NCBI RefSeq assembly: GCF_043555975.1
Contig: NZ_JBIGIA010000002.1
Span: 124,001-188,000 of the forward strand
Length of the DNA: 64,000 bases
Direction: 5' to 3'
From: Pelomonas nitida
GTDB taxonomy: Bacteria; Pseudomonadota; Gammaproteobacteria; Burkholderiales; Burkholderiaceae_C
Under the pieces are notes generated by a model. The model saw only the letters and a list, made by a program, of their open reading frames with translations. It searched no databases and was not told the DNA's origin. Both the position numbers and the translations under genes were made by a program. Shown here piece by piece: positions 1-6,825 of this stretch; the first letter of the stretch is position 1; every line of letters begins with the position of its first letter.

Positions 1-1336
1 GCTGGTAAGCGTCCAGCACATCCAGCAGCTGGCGGTTGCCGCCGCTCAGCTGCGTGCGGAACGCGTCGACTACCTTGCGGTTGGCCTCCAGCTCGTCGCG
101 CACCGACGAGAAACGCTCGGTCGCAGCGGCCAGGTTGGCATAGCTGGTCTCCAGGTCCTGCACGACGCGCCGCCGCGTGCCTTCGGCCCGCGCTTCCAGC
201 TCGTTGCGGCGCGCCTCGGCGGCCCGCATGCGCGCGTAGTCGGCGCCGCCGTTGGCCAGCGGCAGCGTCACCACCAGCATGGCCTTGCTGTCGCGCTGGT
301 TGGATTCGGTGCCCGAGGAATTGCGCGTCTGCGAGTGCGTGAGCTCCAGCGCCACGCGCGGCAGGAAGGCGGCGCGATTGCCGCGGCGCTCGAACTCGGC
401 CGCCTGCTGTTCTAGCCGGGCGGACAGGATGTCGGCATTGCCGGCGTCGGCCTCGGTCATCGCGGCTTCGGCGTTGGCCGGCAAATACAGGTCCAGCGGT
501 GCATCCAGCGACAGGCCGAACGGCGCGACGGACGACAGGCGCTGGAAGTTGCGCAACGCCGCCGCCAGCGCCGCGCGCGAGTCCGCCAGCCCGGAGCGCA
601 CGTTGGCAACCCGCGCGGCGATGCGCTCGCGCTCGGCCGGGCTGGCGCCGCCCGCAGCGACGCGGTCCCCGATGTAGCGCAGCAACTCGTTGAGCGCCTT
701 CTCGTAGTCCTGCGCCAGCTCCACGCCCACGCGCTGCTGCAGCACGGCGAACCAGGCCGAGCCGGTGTCCAGCAGCGTCTGCGATTCGACGCCGGCCTCC
801 TGTACCTCGGCCGACGCGGCCAGCAGGTCCTGGCGTGTCCATTCGCTGCGCGCCGCCTCGTCGACCAAGGCCTGGCTGAGCACGGCGGAATGGTCGCCCC
901 GCCCCAGATTGACCTGGCTGTCGGGCGTCTCGAAATGCCCCCGGCCCACCGAGAAGCGCGTCTCCAGCCGCGGCAGCAGCGCGCCACGCGCGGCCTTGCG
1001 CGTGTAGTCAAAACTCAGCGAGCGAAAGCGCGCGGCGGCCACCTCGGGGCTGTTCTGCCAGGCCAGCTGCAAGGCGTCTCCCAGCGACAGCGGCGGCCCG
1101 TTGCCACTCAGCGGCAGCACGGCCGGCACACCCAGCAGCGGCTGCAGACTGGCGACGCGCGGCTTGGCCATGTCCACGAGCGCGGGCGAGCCCGGCGCCG
1201 AGGCGGCAGCAGCAGGCGCCTCTGCTTGGGCCTGGGCCATCGTGGGCGCCAGGCCCAACAGTGCCAGACCGGCCGCGATCAGCCCGCTGGCGGCGAGCGA
1301 GCGGCCAGCAGCCGGGCTACGCGGTGAGAAAACCAT
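1..1336 (-). CDS. TolC-family outer membrane efflux protein of a type I secretion system (3' end outside window)
   Basis: The frame is open from an ATG at 1336 to the window edge, about 445 codons with no stop seen. The N-terminus has an Ala/Leu-rich signal peptide ending near AQAQA, so the product is exported. The body is rich in long amphipathic helical segments (LSLGDALQLAWQNSPEVAAAR near the start, later ALNELLRYIGDRVAAG and repeated Ala/Arg/Glu stretches). That is the pattern of TolC/OEP proteins, which form an outer membrane barrel with a periplasmic helical tunnel. It starts 13 bases after the stop of the type I ABC exporter upstream on the same strand, so the two are probably co-transcribed. 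A membrane-fusion (HlyD-like) partner is expected nearby but is not in the window. The family is secure; the exported substrate is unknown. Confidence 0.85.
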   Translation of the reverse strand, partial: MVFSPRSPAAGRSLAASGLIAAGLALLGLAPTMAQAQAEAPAAAASAPGSPALVDMAKPRVASLQPLLGVPAVLPLSGNGPPLSLGDALQLAWQNSPEVAAARFRSLSFDYTRKAARGALLPRLETRFSVGRGHFETPDSQVNLGRGDHSAVLSQALVDEAARSEWTRQDLLAASAEVQEAGVESQTLLDTGSAWFAVLQQRVGVELAQDYEKALNELLRYIGDRVAAGGASPAERERIAARVANVRSGLADSRAALAAALRNFQRLSSVAPFGLSLDAPLDLYLPANAEAAMTEADAGNADILSARLEQQAAEFERRGNRAAFLPRVALELTHSQTRNSSGTESNQRDSKAMLVVTLPLANGGADYARMRAAEARRNELEARAEGTRRRVVQDLETSYANLAAATERFSSVRDELEANRKVVDAFRTQLSGGNRQLLDVLDAYQ

Positions 1337-1349
1337 GTGTCGCATCCCT

Positions 1350-3077
1350 TCAGGCGGACGTCGTGCGCGGCACGGGCGTGCGCGGCGTGACCGCGCCGGG
1401 CGCCAGCAGGCGCTGCGGCGGCGCATCGGCCACGAGGCGGCCGCGCTCCAGCACGAGCACGCGGTCACAGATCTGGATCAGCTCGGCGCTGTGTGTGGCG
1501 ACAACCACGCAGCGCCCTTGTTTCCAGCCCGGCAGCGCGGCCAGAAAGCCCTCTTGCGCCTGCCGGTCCAGGCCGAGCGTGGGTTCGTCCAGCAGCATCA
1601 GGTCGGCTGTCTGGTGCAGCACGCGCGCCAGCGCCAGCATCTGCCGCTGGCCGCCGGACAAGCCCGCGCCGTTGGGGCCCAGCTCGGTGTTCAGCCCCAG
1701 CTCGCCACGGTCCAGCTGCGGCCCGAGACCGGCCACGCGCAAGGCCTGCAGCAGCGCCGCCTCGCGGGCATCGCCCTCACCGGGGGCGACGACGTCCTGC
1801 AGCCGCCCGGCCAGGAAGCCCGGCTCCTGCGGCTTGTAGGCCACGGCACCGGCCAGCCAGCGGCGCGTGAGATCGTCACAGACGACGCGACCGCCCAGCG
1901 CGAACTGGCCCGAGCTGGGTGCGACATGCCCGGCCAGCAGCTTCAACAGCGTCGACTTGCCGGCGCCGGAACTGCCGACGACGGCCACCATCTCGCCCGC
2001 CTGCAGCGTGACGCTCAGATCCGCGAGCACCGGCGGCTTGTCGGGATAGGCGAAGCCCACGCCGCTGAGCCGCACGCCCTCCCCGGCCGCCGCACCCAAG
2101 GGCGCAGTCTGGCTGGTGGTCTCGCCCTCGGGCAGCGCGGCGGCGTCCAGCGCCACCGTCTGGGTCATGTCGCGCAGGGCCCGCATGAACTCCTGCCAGC
2201 GCAGCACCACCGGCGCGAACAGGCAGATGGCGCTGACCAGCCGGCCGCCCAGCATGGTTGTCGAAATCAGCCCGCCCACGCTGAGCGCCTGCGCCTCGAT
2301 GCGGTAGACGCCTGCGAGCAGCGTCAGCACCGTGCATGCCGACATGCCCACGGGCAGCAGCTGCTGGCTGACCTGCTGCCACACCCGCGCCCGCGACGAC
2401 GCACGCGCCGCGATGGCCGAGGGTTCGCGCAGCCCGCGCTCGGCCACGCGCGCGCCGGCGGCGGACATGACGCTTTCGCGCGCCGTCAACACGTCGACCA
2501 GCCACGACAGCTTGGTCGCCGTGGCCTTGCTGGCCACCTGCGAGCGGCGTGCGGCAGCCGCCTGCAGCACCGCGCCAGCCGCCAGCAGCAGCAGGCCCGT
2601 GCCCAGCGGAATGAGCACCAGCGGCCCGGCGATGACGGCCAGCACCAGCGCGAACAGCACGGCGAACGGCACGTCGGCGAGCGGCAGCAGGAACTGTGCG
2701 GAGAGCACGTCGCGCGTGGCGCCCAGCTCGCGGTAGCGCGCCAGCAGCGTGCCCACGGGCAGCGGCCGCGAGGCCGGCGCGGCCAGCACGCCGCGCAGCA
2801 GGCGCTCGTCCAGATGCATGTCCCAGCGCGCGCCCGCATGCTCCACGAGCAGCACGCGCGACAGGCGCAGCACCAGCTCCAGCGCGAACAGCAGCATCAT
2901 GCCGATGGACAGGGCCCACAGCGTCTCGTGCAGCTCGTTGCCGACCGCCTTGTCGTAGACGAGCATCGAGAACAGCGGCAGGGTCAGCACGAAGGCATTG
3001 ACCAGCAGGCTCGCGAGTGCCAGATCAAGCAGATGACGGCGATTGGCTCGCAGGAACAGCAGGATGGCTTCACGCAT
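1350..3077 (-). CDS. Type I secretion ABC transporter, fused permease and ATPase (HlyB/PrtD/LapB-like)
   Basis: The 575-residue protein has an N-terminal membrane domain (residues about 15-310, with clear helices such as LALASLLVNAFVLTLPLFSM) and a C-terminal nucleotide-binding domain. The Walker A motif GSSGAGKST lies near residues 367-375, the signature LSGGQRQ near 472 and the Walker B segment LMLLDEP near 492. No N-terminal C39 peptidase or C39-like domain precedes the membrane domain, so it resembles PrtD-type rather than bacteriocin exporters. It is followed directly by the TolC-like gene, which supports a role in type I protein secretion across both membranes. No RTX-type substrate is visible in this window. 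The start at 3077 is the first in-frame start and has only a weak ribosome binding site. Confidence 0.85.
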   Translation of the reverse strand: MREAILLFLRANRRHLLDLALASLLVNAFVLTLPLFSMLVYDKAVGNELHETLWALSIGMMLLFALELVLRLSRVLLVEHAGARWDMHLDERLLRGVLAAPASRPLPVGTLLARYRELGATRDVLSAQFLLPLADVPFAVLFALVLAVIAGPLVLIPLGTGLLLLAAGAVLQAAAARRSQVASKATATKLSWLVDVLTARESVMSAAGARVAERGLREPSAIAARASSRARVWQQVSQQLLPVGMSACTVLTLLAGVYRIEAQALSVGGLISTTMLGGRLVSAICLFAPVVLRWQEFMRALRDMTQTVALDAAALPEGETTSQTAPLGAAAGEGVRLSGVGFAYPDKPPVLADLSVTLQAGEMVAVVGSSGAGKSTLLKLLAGHVAPSSGQFALGGRVVCDDLTRRWLAGAVAYKPQEPGFLAGRLQDVVAPGEGDAREAALLQALRVAGLGPQLDRGELGLNTELGPNGAGLSGGQRQMLALARVLHQTADLMLLDEPTLGLDRQAQEGFLAALPGWKQGRCVVVATHSAELIQICDRVLVLERGRLVADAPPQRLLAPGAVTPRTPVPRTTSA

Positions 3078-3396
3078 GCGTCGATGGCGGCTCGTACCTC
3101 ATGCTGGCAAACCAGGCGGGACGGATCACTGGCGTCAATGGAGGGCGTTTTGATAATAGCGGTGGCCCTCCACGCCCATCGGAGGGAAAACCAGTCAAAA
3201 AGCACGCTGAAGCCAGGCTTGTGCAAGGGATTGCAGCGCCTGCCGGGCGATGCCGTCGTGAGGCTTTGGCCAGCCGCACTCCGCGTTGCAAGCGCTTGCC
3301 GGGTGCCTACACGCCTGCGCGCTTGCGCCTTGATTGCGGCTGGCCAAGGGCTCACGCACCACCAATTTCACTGATTCGCTGGACTAGGATGCCCGC
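3078..3396. other. Divergent intergenic region between the ABC exporter and xth
   Basis: These 319 bases separate two divergent genes and must hold both promoters, but I cannot place convincing -35/-10 pairs. A small hairpin CCCTCC-N9-GGAGGG sits at 3166-3186, just after an AT-rich patch (TTTTGATAATAG) near 3149. Short frames on both strands here show no recognisable protein and I do not call them genes. Confidence 0.5.
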
Positions 3397-4167
3397 ATGA
3401 AGAAGTTCGCGACCTGGAACGTCAATTCGCTGGCCATCCGCCTGCCGCAAGTGCTGGACTGGCTGGCCACTCATCCCGTCGATGCCTTGGTGCTGCAGGA
3501 AACCAAGCTCACCGACGACAAATTCCCGACCAAGGAGATCGGCGAGGCCGGCTGGCAGGTGCAGTGGTTCGGCCAGAAGACCTACAACGGCGTGGCGCTG
3601 ATCAGCCGCGAGCGTGCCGACGACGTGGTGAAGAACATCACCGGCTTCGCCGACGAACAGGCCCGCGTGATCGCCGGCACGGTCGGCGGCGTGCGTGTCA
3701 TCGGCGGCTACTTTCCGAACGGGCAGGCACCGGACAGCGACAAGTTCACCTACAAGATGAACTGGCTGACGGGCCTGCGCGCCTATCTGGCCGACGAGAT
3801 GAAGCAGCACGAACAGCTCGTGCTGATGGGCGACTTCAACATCGCGCCGGAAGACCGCGACGTCTACGACCCCGTCGCCTGGGCCGGCCAGATCCACTGC
3901 ACGCCCGAGGAGCGCGAGCATTTTCGGCAGCTGCTGGCGCTGGGCCTGACCGACGCCTTCCGCCTCTTCGAGCAGCCGCCCAAGAGCTGGAGCTGGTGGG
4001 ACTACCGCAACCTGGCATTCCGCAAGAACCAGGGCCTGCGCATCGACCACATCCTCGTCAGCGACGCGCTGAAGCCCCGCGTCACGGCCTGCGAGATCGA
4101 CAAGCTGCCGCGCAAGAACGAGCGGCCGAGCGACCACGCCCCCGTCATCGTGACGATCGACGGCTGA
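3397..4167 (+). CDS. xth: Exodeoxyribonuclease III
   Basis: This 256-residue protein of the exonuclease III/AP endonuclease family acts in base excision repair, cutting at abasic sites and degrading DNA 3' to 5'. Family motifs are visible in order: ATWNVNS at the N-terminus (Asn metal ligand), LVLQETKL (catalytic Glu), GDFNIAPEDRDVYDP (Asp/Asn pair), LRIDHIL, and the C-terminal SDHAPV with the Asp-His pair. Its length is normal for the family (about 255-270). It stands alone, divergent from the ABC exporter and convergent with the acetyltransferase gene downstream. Confidence 0.95.
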   Translation: MKKFATWNVNSLAIRLPQVLDWLATHPVDALVLQETKLTDDKFPTKEIGEAGWQVQWFGQKTYNGVALISRERADDVVKNITGFADEQARVIAGTVGGVRVIGGYFPNGQAPDSDKFTYKMNWLTGLRAYLADEMKQHEQLVLMGDFNIAPEDRDVYDPVAWAGQIHCTPEEREHFRQLLALGLTDAFRLFEQPPKSWSWWDYRNLAFRKNQGLRIDHILVSDALKPRVTACEIDKLPRKNERPSDHAPVIVTIDG

Positions 4168-4192
4168 CGCCGGCGCGGCGTTCCGATAGCGT

Positions 4193-4837
4193 TCAGATCG
4201 CGTCCAGCCTTGCCTGGAGCTGCTCGAAGAATCGGCCCACGTGCACCCCGTCGCACAGCGCGTGGTGCACATCCACGCAGACCGGCATCGTCAGCCGCCC
4301 GCCCTGCGCCGTGAAACGGCCGAAAGCCACCTTGGGCCGGTCGTCGCCCTGGCCGCGCGCATGGGTGAAGGCCGTGAAGGCGAGCCAGGGCAGCGTCGTC
4401 ATGTGCACCAGCGTCTGCGGTTGCACGTCGCCGGGCTCGTCGGCGGCAAACAGATCACCTGTCGCACGGCGCACCCGTTCGATGCCGGGACGCGCGCGCG
4501 CCGCAAAGGCCGCCAGCGACGGCTCGCGCGGCAGCGTCAGGAACCCGAAGCTGCCGTCGTCGCGCAAGACCGTCGTGCTGGCATGGATGGCCCCGAACTC
4601 CCGCACGCCGCCATCGGCCCGCAGCGCCTGCCGCATGCCGTCCACGGCATTGGCCGCTTCCAGCGCCGCATGGTGATAGGCCAACCAGGGTGTGGCGCCA
4701 TGCGCGGCCGCGCGCTCGCGCAGGCCGGTCACGTCGACCGGCGCGGTGACGCTGAACGCCGGCTGCGCCATGTGCTGGAAATGCTGCAACGCGGCGCGGC
4801 GCGGCCACGATTCGAGAGGGAGGTCACGGTCTTGCAT
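4193..4837 (-). CDS. Chloramphenicol acetyltransferase-family protein (CatA-like)
   Basis: At 214 residues this is close to type A chloramphenicol acetyltransferases (about 219). The catalytic signature HHALCDGVHVGRF appears near residues 190-202, where the first His pair is the family's general base, and the N-terminal half has the family's FSVTAPVDVT strand. These trimeric enzymes transfer acetyl from acetyl-CoA to a hydroxyl group. Many chromosomal members in environmental bacteria have unknown or weak drug activity, so resistance should not be assumed. It is convergent with xth and has no operon partner. No strong ribosome binding site precedes the ATG. Confidence 0.75.
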   Translation of the reverse strand: MQDRDLPLESWPRRAALQHFQHMAQPAFSVTAPVDVTGLRERAAAHGATPWLAYHHAALEAANAVDGMRQALRADGGVREFGAIHASTTVLRDDGSFGFLTLPREPSLAAFAARARPGIERVRRATGDLFAADEPGDVQPQTLVHMTTLPWLAFTAFTHARGQGDDRPKVAFGRFTAQGGRLTMPVCVDVHHALCDGVHVGRFFEQLQARLDAI

Positions 4838-5021
4838 GGCGGGGAAAGCGGGGCTGGGCAGCCTGGGCTGCCGGTTTCAAGCCCCGCATGCTCGCATGCA
4901 TGCGGACCGACCGAGGAAAGAACACGCCGCCGCGGCGTTGGTGCCCAGCGGCTTCAGGCCATGACGGCAACGCCATCACAGCCTGACAGTGGCGCCGTGA
5001 GAACGGCGGAAGAAGGCCCGA

Positions 5022-5273
5022 TCAGACGAGCGCGTCGGCCGTGCCTGGCTGGCGCATGCCAAAGTCGTAGAGAGCTCGGCGCAGCTCTTCCGCGCGTTCC
5101 TCGCCGAGGTCGCCAACGAGTCGGCTCGTGGGCGCCGAGCGAACTTGGCCGATCTGGTTGTAGCCAAGCGTCTTGGCCCGATCCAGCGTCCGCGCGGTCA
5201 GCGGCAGGCATTCGAGCGGCGCCTGGTCGGCGAGGCTCAGAAGCCGGGCATAGGTTTCAGAAGATATGGACAC
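5022..5273 (-). CDS. Small protein resembling the RNA polymerase alpha C-terminal domain
   Basis: This is an 83-residue protein with a GTG start. Residues about 18-75 align by eye with the alpha subunit C-terminal domain: LPLTARTLDRAKTLGYNQIGQV matches the LTVRSANCLK...IGDL helix-hairpin-helix segment, and LGEERAEELRRALYDFG matches LGKKSLTEIKDVL. The Arg equivalent to the UP-element contact R265 is kept, while the Asn at 268 appears as Asp. Free-standing alpha-CTD-like proteins exist in databases, but their function is mostly unknown; a DNA-binding or polymerase-modulating role is inference. It lies downstream of the LuxR gene and the 18-codon ORF on the same strand but behind a strong terminator, so it is probably expressed separately or by read-through. 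Confidence 0.6.
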   Translation of the reverse strand: MSISSETYARLLSLADQAPLECLPLTARTLDRAKTLGYNQIGQVRSAPTSRLVGDLGEERAEELRRALYDFGMRQPGTADALV

Positions 5274-5320
5274 AGTGTGAGCAAGACCGAGTTGCCAACG
5301 CGTCAGGCACTCGGACCCTG

Positions 5321-5361
5321 AAAAAGCAATTGGCGGCCTTCACCGAAATGAAGGCCGCCAA
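5321..5361 (-). terminator. Strong rho-independent terminator after the 18-codon ORF
   Basis: Perfect 13-base inverted repeat TTGGCGGCCTTCA / TGAAGGCCGCCAA (5330-5342 and 5349-5361) with a 6-base loop. Read on the minus strand it is followed by TTGCTTTTT. It ends transcripts coming from the LuxR gene and short ORF 13 bases after the short ORF stop codon. Confidence 0.9.
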
Positions 5362-5373
5362 ACTCGGCTGCAA

Positions 5374-5430
5374 TTAGAAGCCGAAACGCGGGATGCTGAG
5401 GACTTCAAGAATGATATCGATGAGGCTCAT
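5374..5430 (-). CDS. Candidate 18-residue peptide gene between luxR-type gene and terminator
   Basis: The ORF reads ATG to TAA in 19 codons and encodes MSLIDIILEVLSIPRFGF. A good Shine-Dalgarno GGAG sits 7 bases before the ATG. The peptide would have an amphipathic or hydrophobic helix (LIDIILEVLSI) and an aromatic, basic tail (PRFGF). It lies 100 bases after the LuxR-type gene stop, on the same strand, and a strong terminator follows its stop by 13 bases, so the unit is bounded like a real gene. No signal peptide, Cys or leader-type processing site is visible. It could be a peptide signal, a small membrane-active peptide, or a chance ORF; I do not recognise a family. Confidence 0.5.
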   Translation of the reverse strand: MSLIDIILEVLSIPRFGF

Positions 5431-5500
5431 TTGAAAGCTCCGGCAAAGAGTGGCAGGGGTTGAACAACAGCCCTGACTTTGCACGCTTTGACCCCACCTG

Positions 5501-5520
5501 AAACCTGGCAGGTTTGCCAG
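5501..5520. promoter_or_regulatory. Nested palindromes upstream of the 18-codon ORF, lux-box-like
   Basis: Two overlapping perfect dyads lie between the LuxR-type gene stop and the short ORF: AAACCTG-G-CAGGTTT (5501-5515) and CTGGCA-GGTT-TGCCAG (5505-5520). The ACCTG/CAGGT and CTGGCA/TGCCAG half-sites resemble those of lux-type boxes, but the spacing is shorter than the classical 20-base site. It sits about 71-90 bases before the short ORF start, suitable for an activator site. A hairpin role in RNA is also possible. Confidence 0.4.
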
Positions 5521-5530
5521 CTTGCGCCCA

Positions 5531-6268
5531 TCAAAGAAGACCCGCAGACAAGCATTTGATAACGGCCTGGTGCTTGGAGCTCACGCCGAGCTTGCGCATC
5601 GTGTTGCCCAGATGGAAGTTCACCGTCTTCTCGCTCATGCCGAGGATGACGCTGACTTCCCAGGCCGTCTTGCCTTGCGCCGTCCAGGTCAAAACGTCCA
5701 TTTCCCGCTTCGTCAGCTTTGGCAGCCTGGCCAGCTCACGCTCGTTGAGCTTCAGGCTCACCAGCCGATCTGCCGCCACCATGGCGTGCGAAGCCAGCGT
5801 CTGCAAACCGCCCACCAGTTGCGTCAGCCCCTCACCCGGCGACGGCAGACTCTCCTCGCGATCCACGCCGAGCAAGAAGGTCTTGTCACCGGGAAGGTAG
5901 AGCTTGATCGCGATGCCGGTCTTGTAGCCGTAGGGTGCCTGGCGCTCCCACAACTCACTTGCACCCGCTTCGACATAGGTCTGCCGGTCGTACACCACTG
6001 GCAGCGGCTGAGCCATGAGTCGCTCAAGCACGGGATCGCGCAGGGCGTCACCCAGGTCACGCGCTGCATCCACATGCCCCGGCGGGGTATTGCCGAAGGT
6101 TCTCCCGGCCATGCCATCGGATGCCAGCTGGCCTCGCATCAACGCTCCGGAAATGATCGGAAAGCCCATGGCACCTGCTGCGGAAACCAACTGGCGCTCG
6201 AAACTGTCGAAGTTGGCACTCATCCCAACGTCGATCAGCTGTTGATAGTTCATTTCGAAAGCACCCAT
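5531..6268 (-). CDS. LuxR-family quorum-sensing-type regulator (solo, altered ligand pocket)
   Basis: About 245 residues, typical for LuxR/TraR proteins. The N-terminal two thirds is an autoinducer-binding-like domain and the C-terminus is a GerE/LuxR helix-turn-helix (LTKREMDVLTWTAQGKTAWEVSVILG...VNFHLGNTMRKLGV) with the conserved Glu, Leu and Gly. The DPV motif and the TGI glycine are kept, but counting back from DPV the positions of TraR Trp57 and Tyr61 hold His and Ala, and Trp85 holds Tyr. Binding of a classical acyl-homoserine lactone is therefore doubtful. No luxI lies in the window. It is divergent from an RsaM-like gene and followed by an 18-codon ORF. Start choice is uncertain: TTG 6277, ATG 6268 or ATG 6253. 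Confidence 0.85.
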   Translation of the reverse strand: MGAFEMNYQQLIDVGMSANFDSFERQLVSAAGAMGFPIISGALMRGQLASDGMAGRTFGNTPPGHVDAARDLGDALRDPVLERLMAQPLPVVYDRQTYVEAGASELWERQAPYGYKTGIAIKLYLPGDKTFLLGVDREESLPSPGEGLTQLVGGLQTLASHAMVAADRLVSLKLNERELARLPKLTKREMDVLTWTAQGKTAWEVSVILGMSEKTVNFHLGNTMRKLGVSSKHQAVIKCLSAGLL

Positions 6269-6312
6269 ACCTGCCAAGTCTGCCAGCTTGTACGGTCGTT
6301 ACGGTGAACACA

Positions 6313-6341
6313 AACTGTCCTCCAGTTCGAATTGCACGAAC
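6313..6341. promoter_or_regulatory. Inverted repeats in the luxR-type/RsaM-like divergent promoter region
   Basis: Two overlapping short dyads occur: AACTG-N5-CAGTT (6313-6327) and GTTCG-N7-CGAAC (6325-6341), ending two bases before the GAGGAG ribosome binding site of the RsaM-like gene. CTG/CAG half-sites recall lux boxes, but the N5 spacing is not the classical N10. Position between divergent regulator genes makes an operator plausible. Confidence 0.35.
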
Positions 6342-6355
6342 GTGAGGAGTTGCCC

Positions 6356-6772
6356 ATGTCACGCTTGATCCGACTGCCTGAAGGCAGTGTTTGCTGGCCC
6401 GTGGCCGCGCTGTCGAGCGCGGCGGCGGAGGTCAACCATGCGCAGACGCGTGTGGTGCGCCCGGCCGGCGGCGAGGAGCGCATGGCCGGCGTGACGCGCT
6501 GGGAGCGGGCTTATGCCGACGTCAACGCCTGGCTGGAATGGGACTGGGTGGAGCTCAGCGAAGGCACGATCGCGCAGGCCGATCCGCTCAGCGTGCGCTC
6601 CAACGTGCTACTGCTCGATGCCCGTGGCAGGCCGCTGTTGTCGTCGCGGCGACGGGCGACGTTGGCCACGCTGGTGTATCTGCTGCCTTGGCAGGGGCCA
6701 GTGCTGGATGAGCTACGGCGGCTGGCGTCGCCGCGCCGGGCGGCAACGGCGGCAGTGCGTCTGGCGGCCTGA
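6356..6772 (+). CDS. RsaM-like (DUF4902-type) putative quorum-sensing modulator
   Basis: This 138-residue protein starts at an ATG preceded by GAGGAG seven bases upstream. The segment WLEWDWVELSEG followed by VRSNVLLLDARGRPL and a later LLPWQGPVLDEL matches, from memory, the pattern of RsaM/TofM proteins (WDW, then a (V/I)xxNVMLxDxxG motif and a Trp near the end). In Burkholderia and some Pseudomonas these lie between luxI and luxR and dampen acyl-homoserine lactone signalling. Here the gene is divergent from a LuxR-type gene, which fits that role, but luxI is missing. The Arg/Ala-rich C-terminus is unremarkable. The family call is by recall of motif pattern only; otherwise it is a conserved hypothetical protein. 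Confidence 0.6.
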   Translation: MSRLIRLPEGSVCWPVAALSSAAAEVNHAQTRVVRPAGGEERMAGVTRWERAYADVNAWLEWDWVELSEGTIAQADPLSVRSNVLLLDARGRPLLSSRRRATLATLVYLLPWQGPVLDELRRLASPRRAATAAVRLAA

Positions 6773-6825
6773 ATCCGGCCAGACAGCACGTCAGCGCCCA
6801 CGGCACCGACGCGCTGACAGCGCTT

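Noticed and set aside
1101..3374. Open frame of 757 codons on the plus strand
   Set aside because: It is antisense to the ABC exporter, which has intact Walker and signature motifs.
4193..4837. Acquired chloramphenicol resistance gene
   Set aside because: It has the family catalytic motif, but no mobile element, atypical composition or resistance context is near it. A chromosomal acetyltransferase of unknown substrate is more likely.
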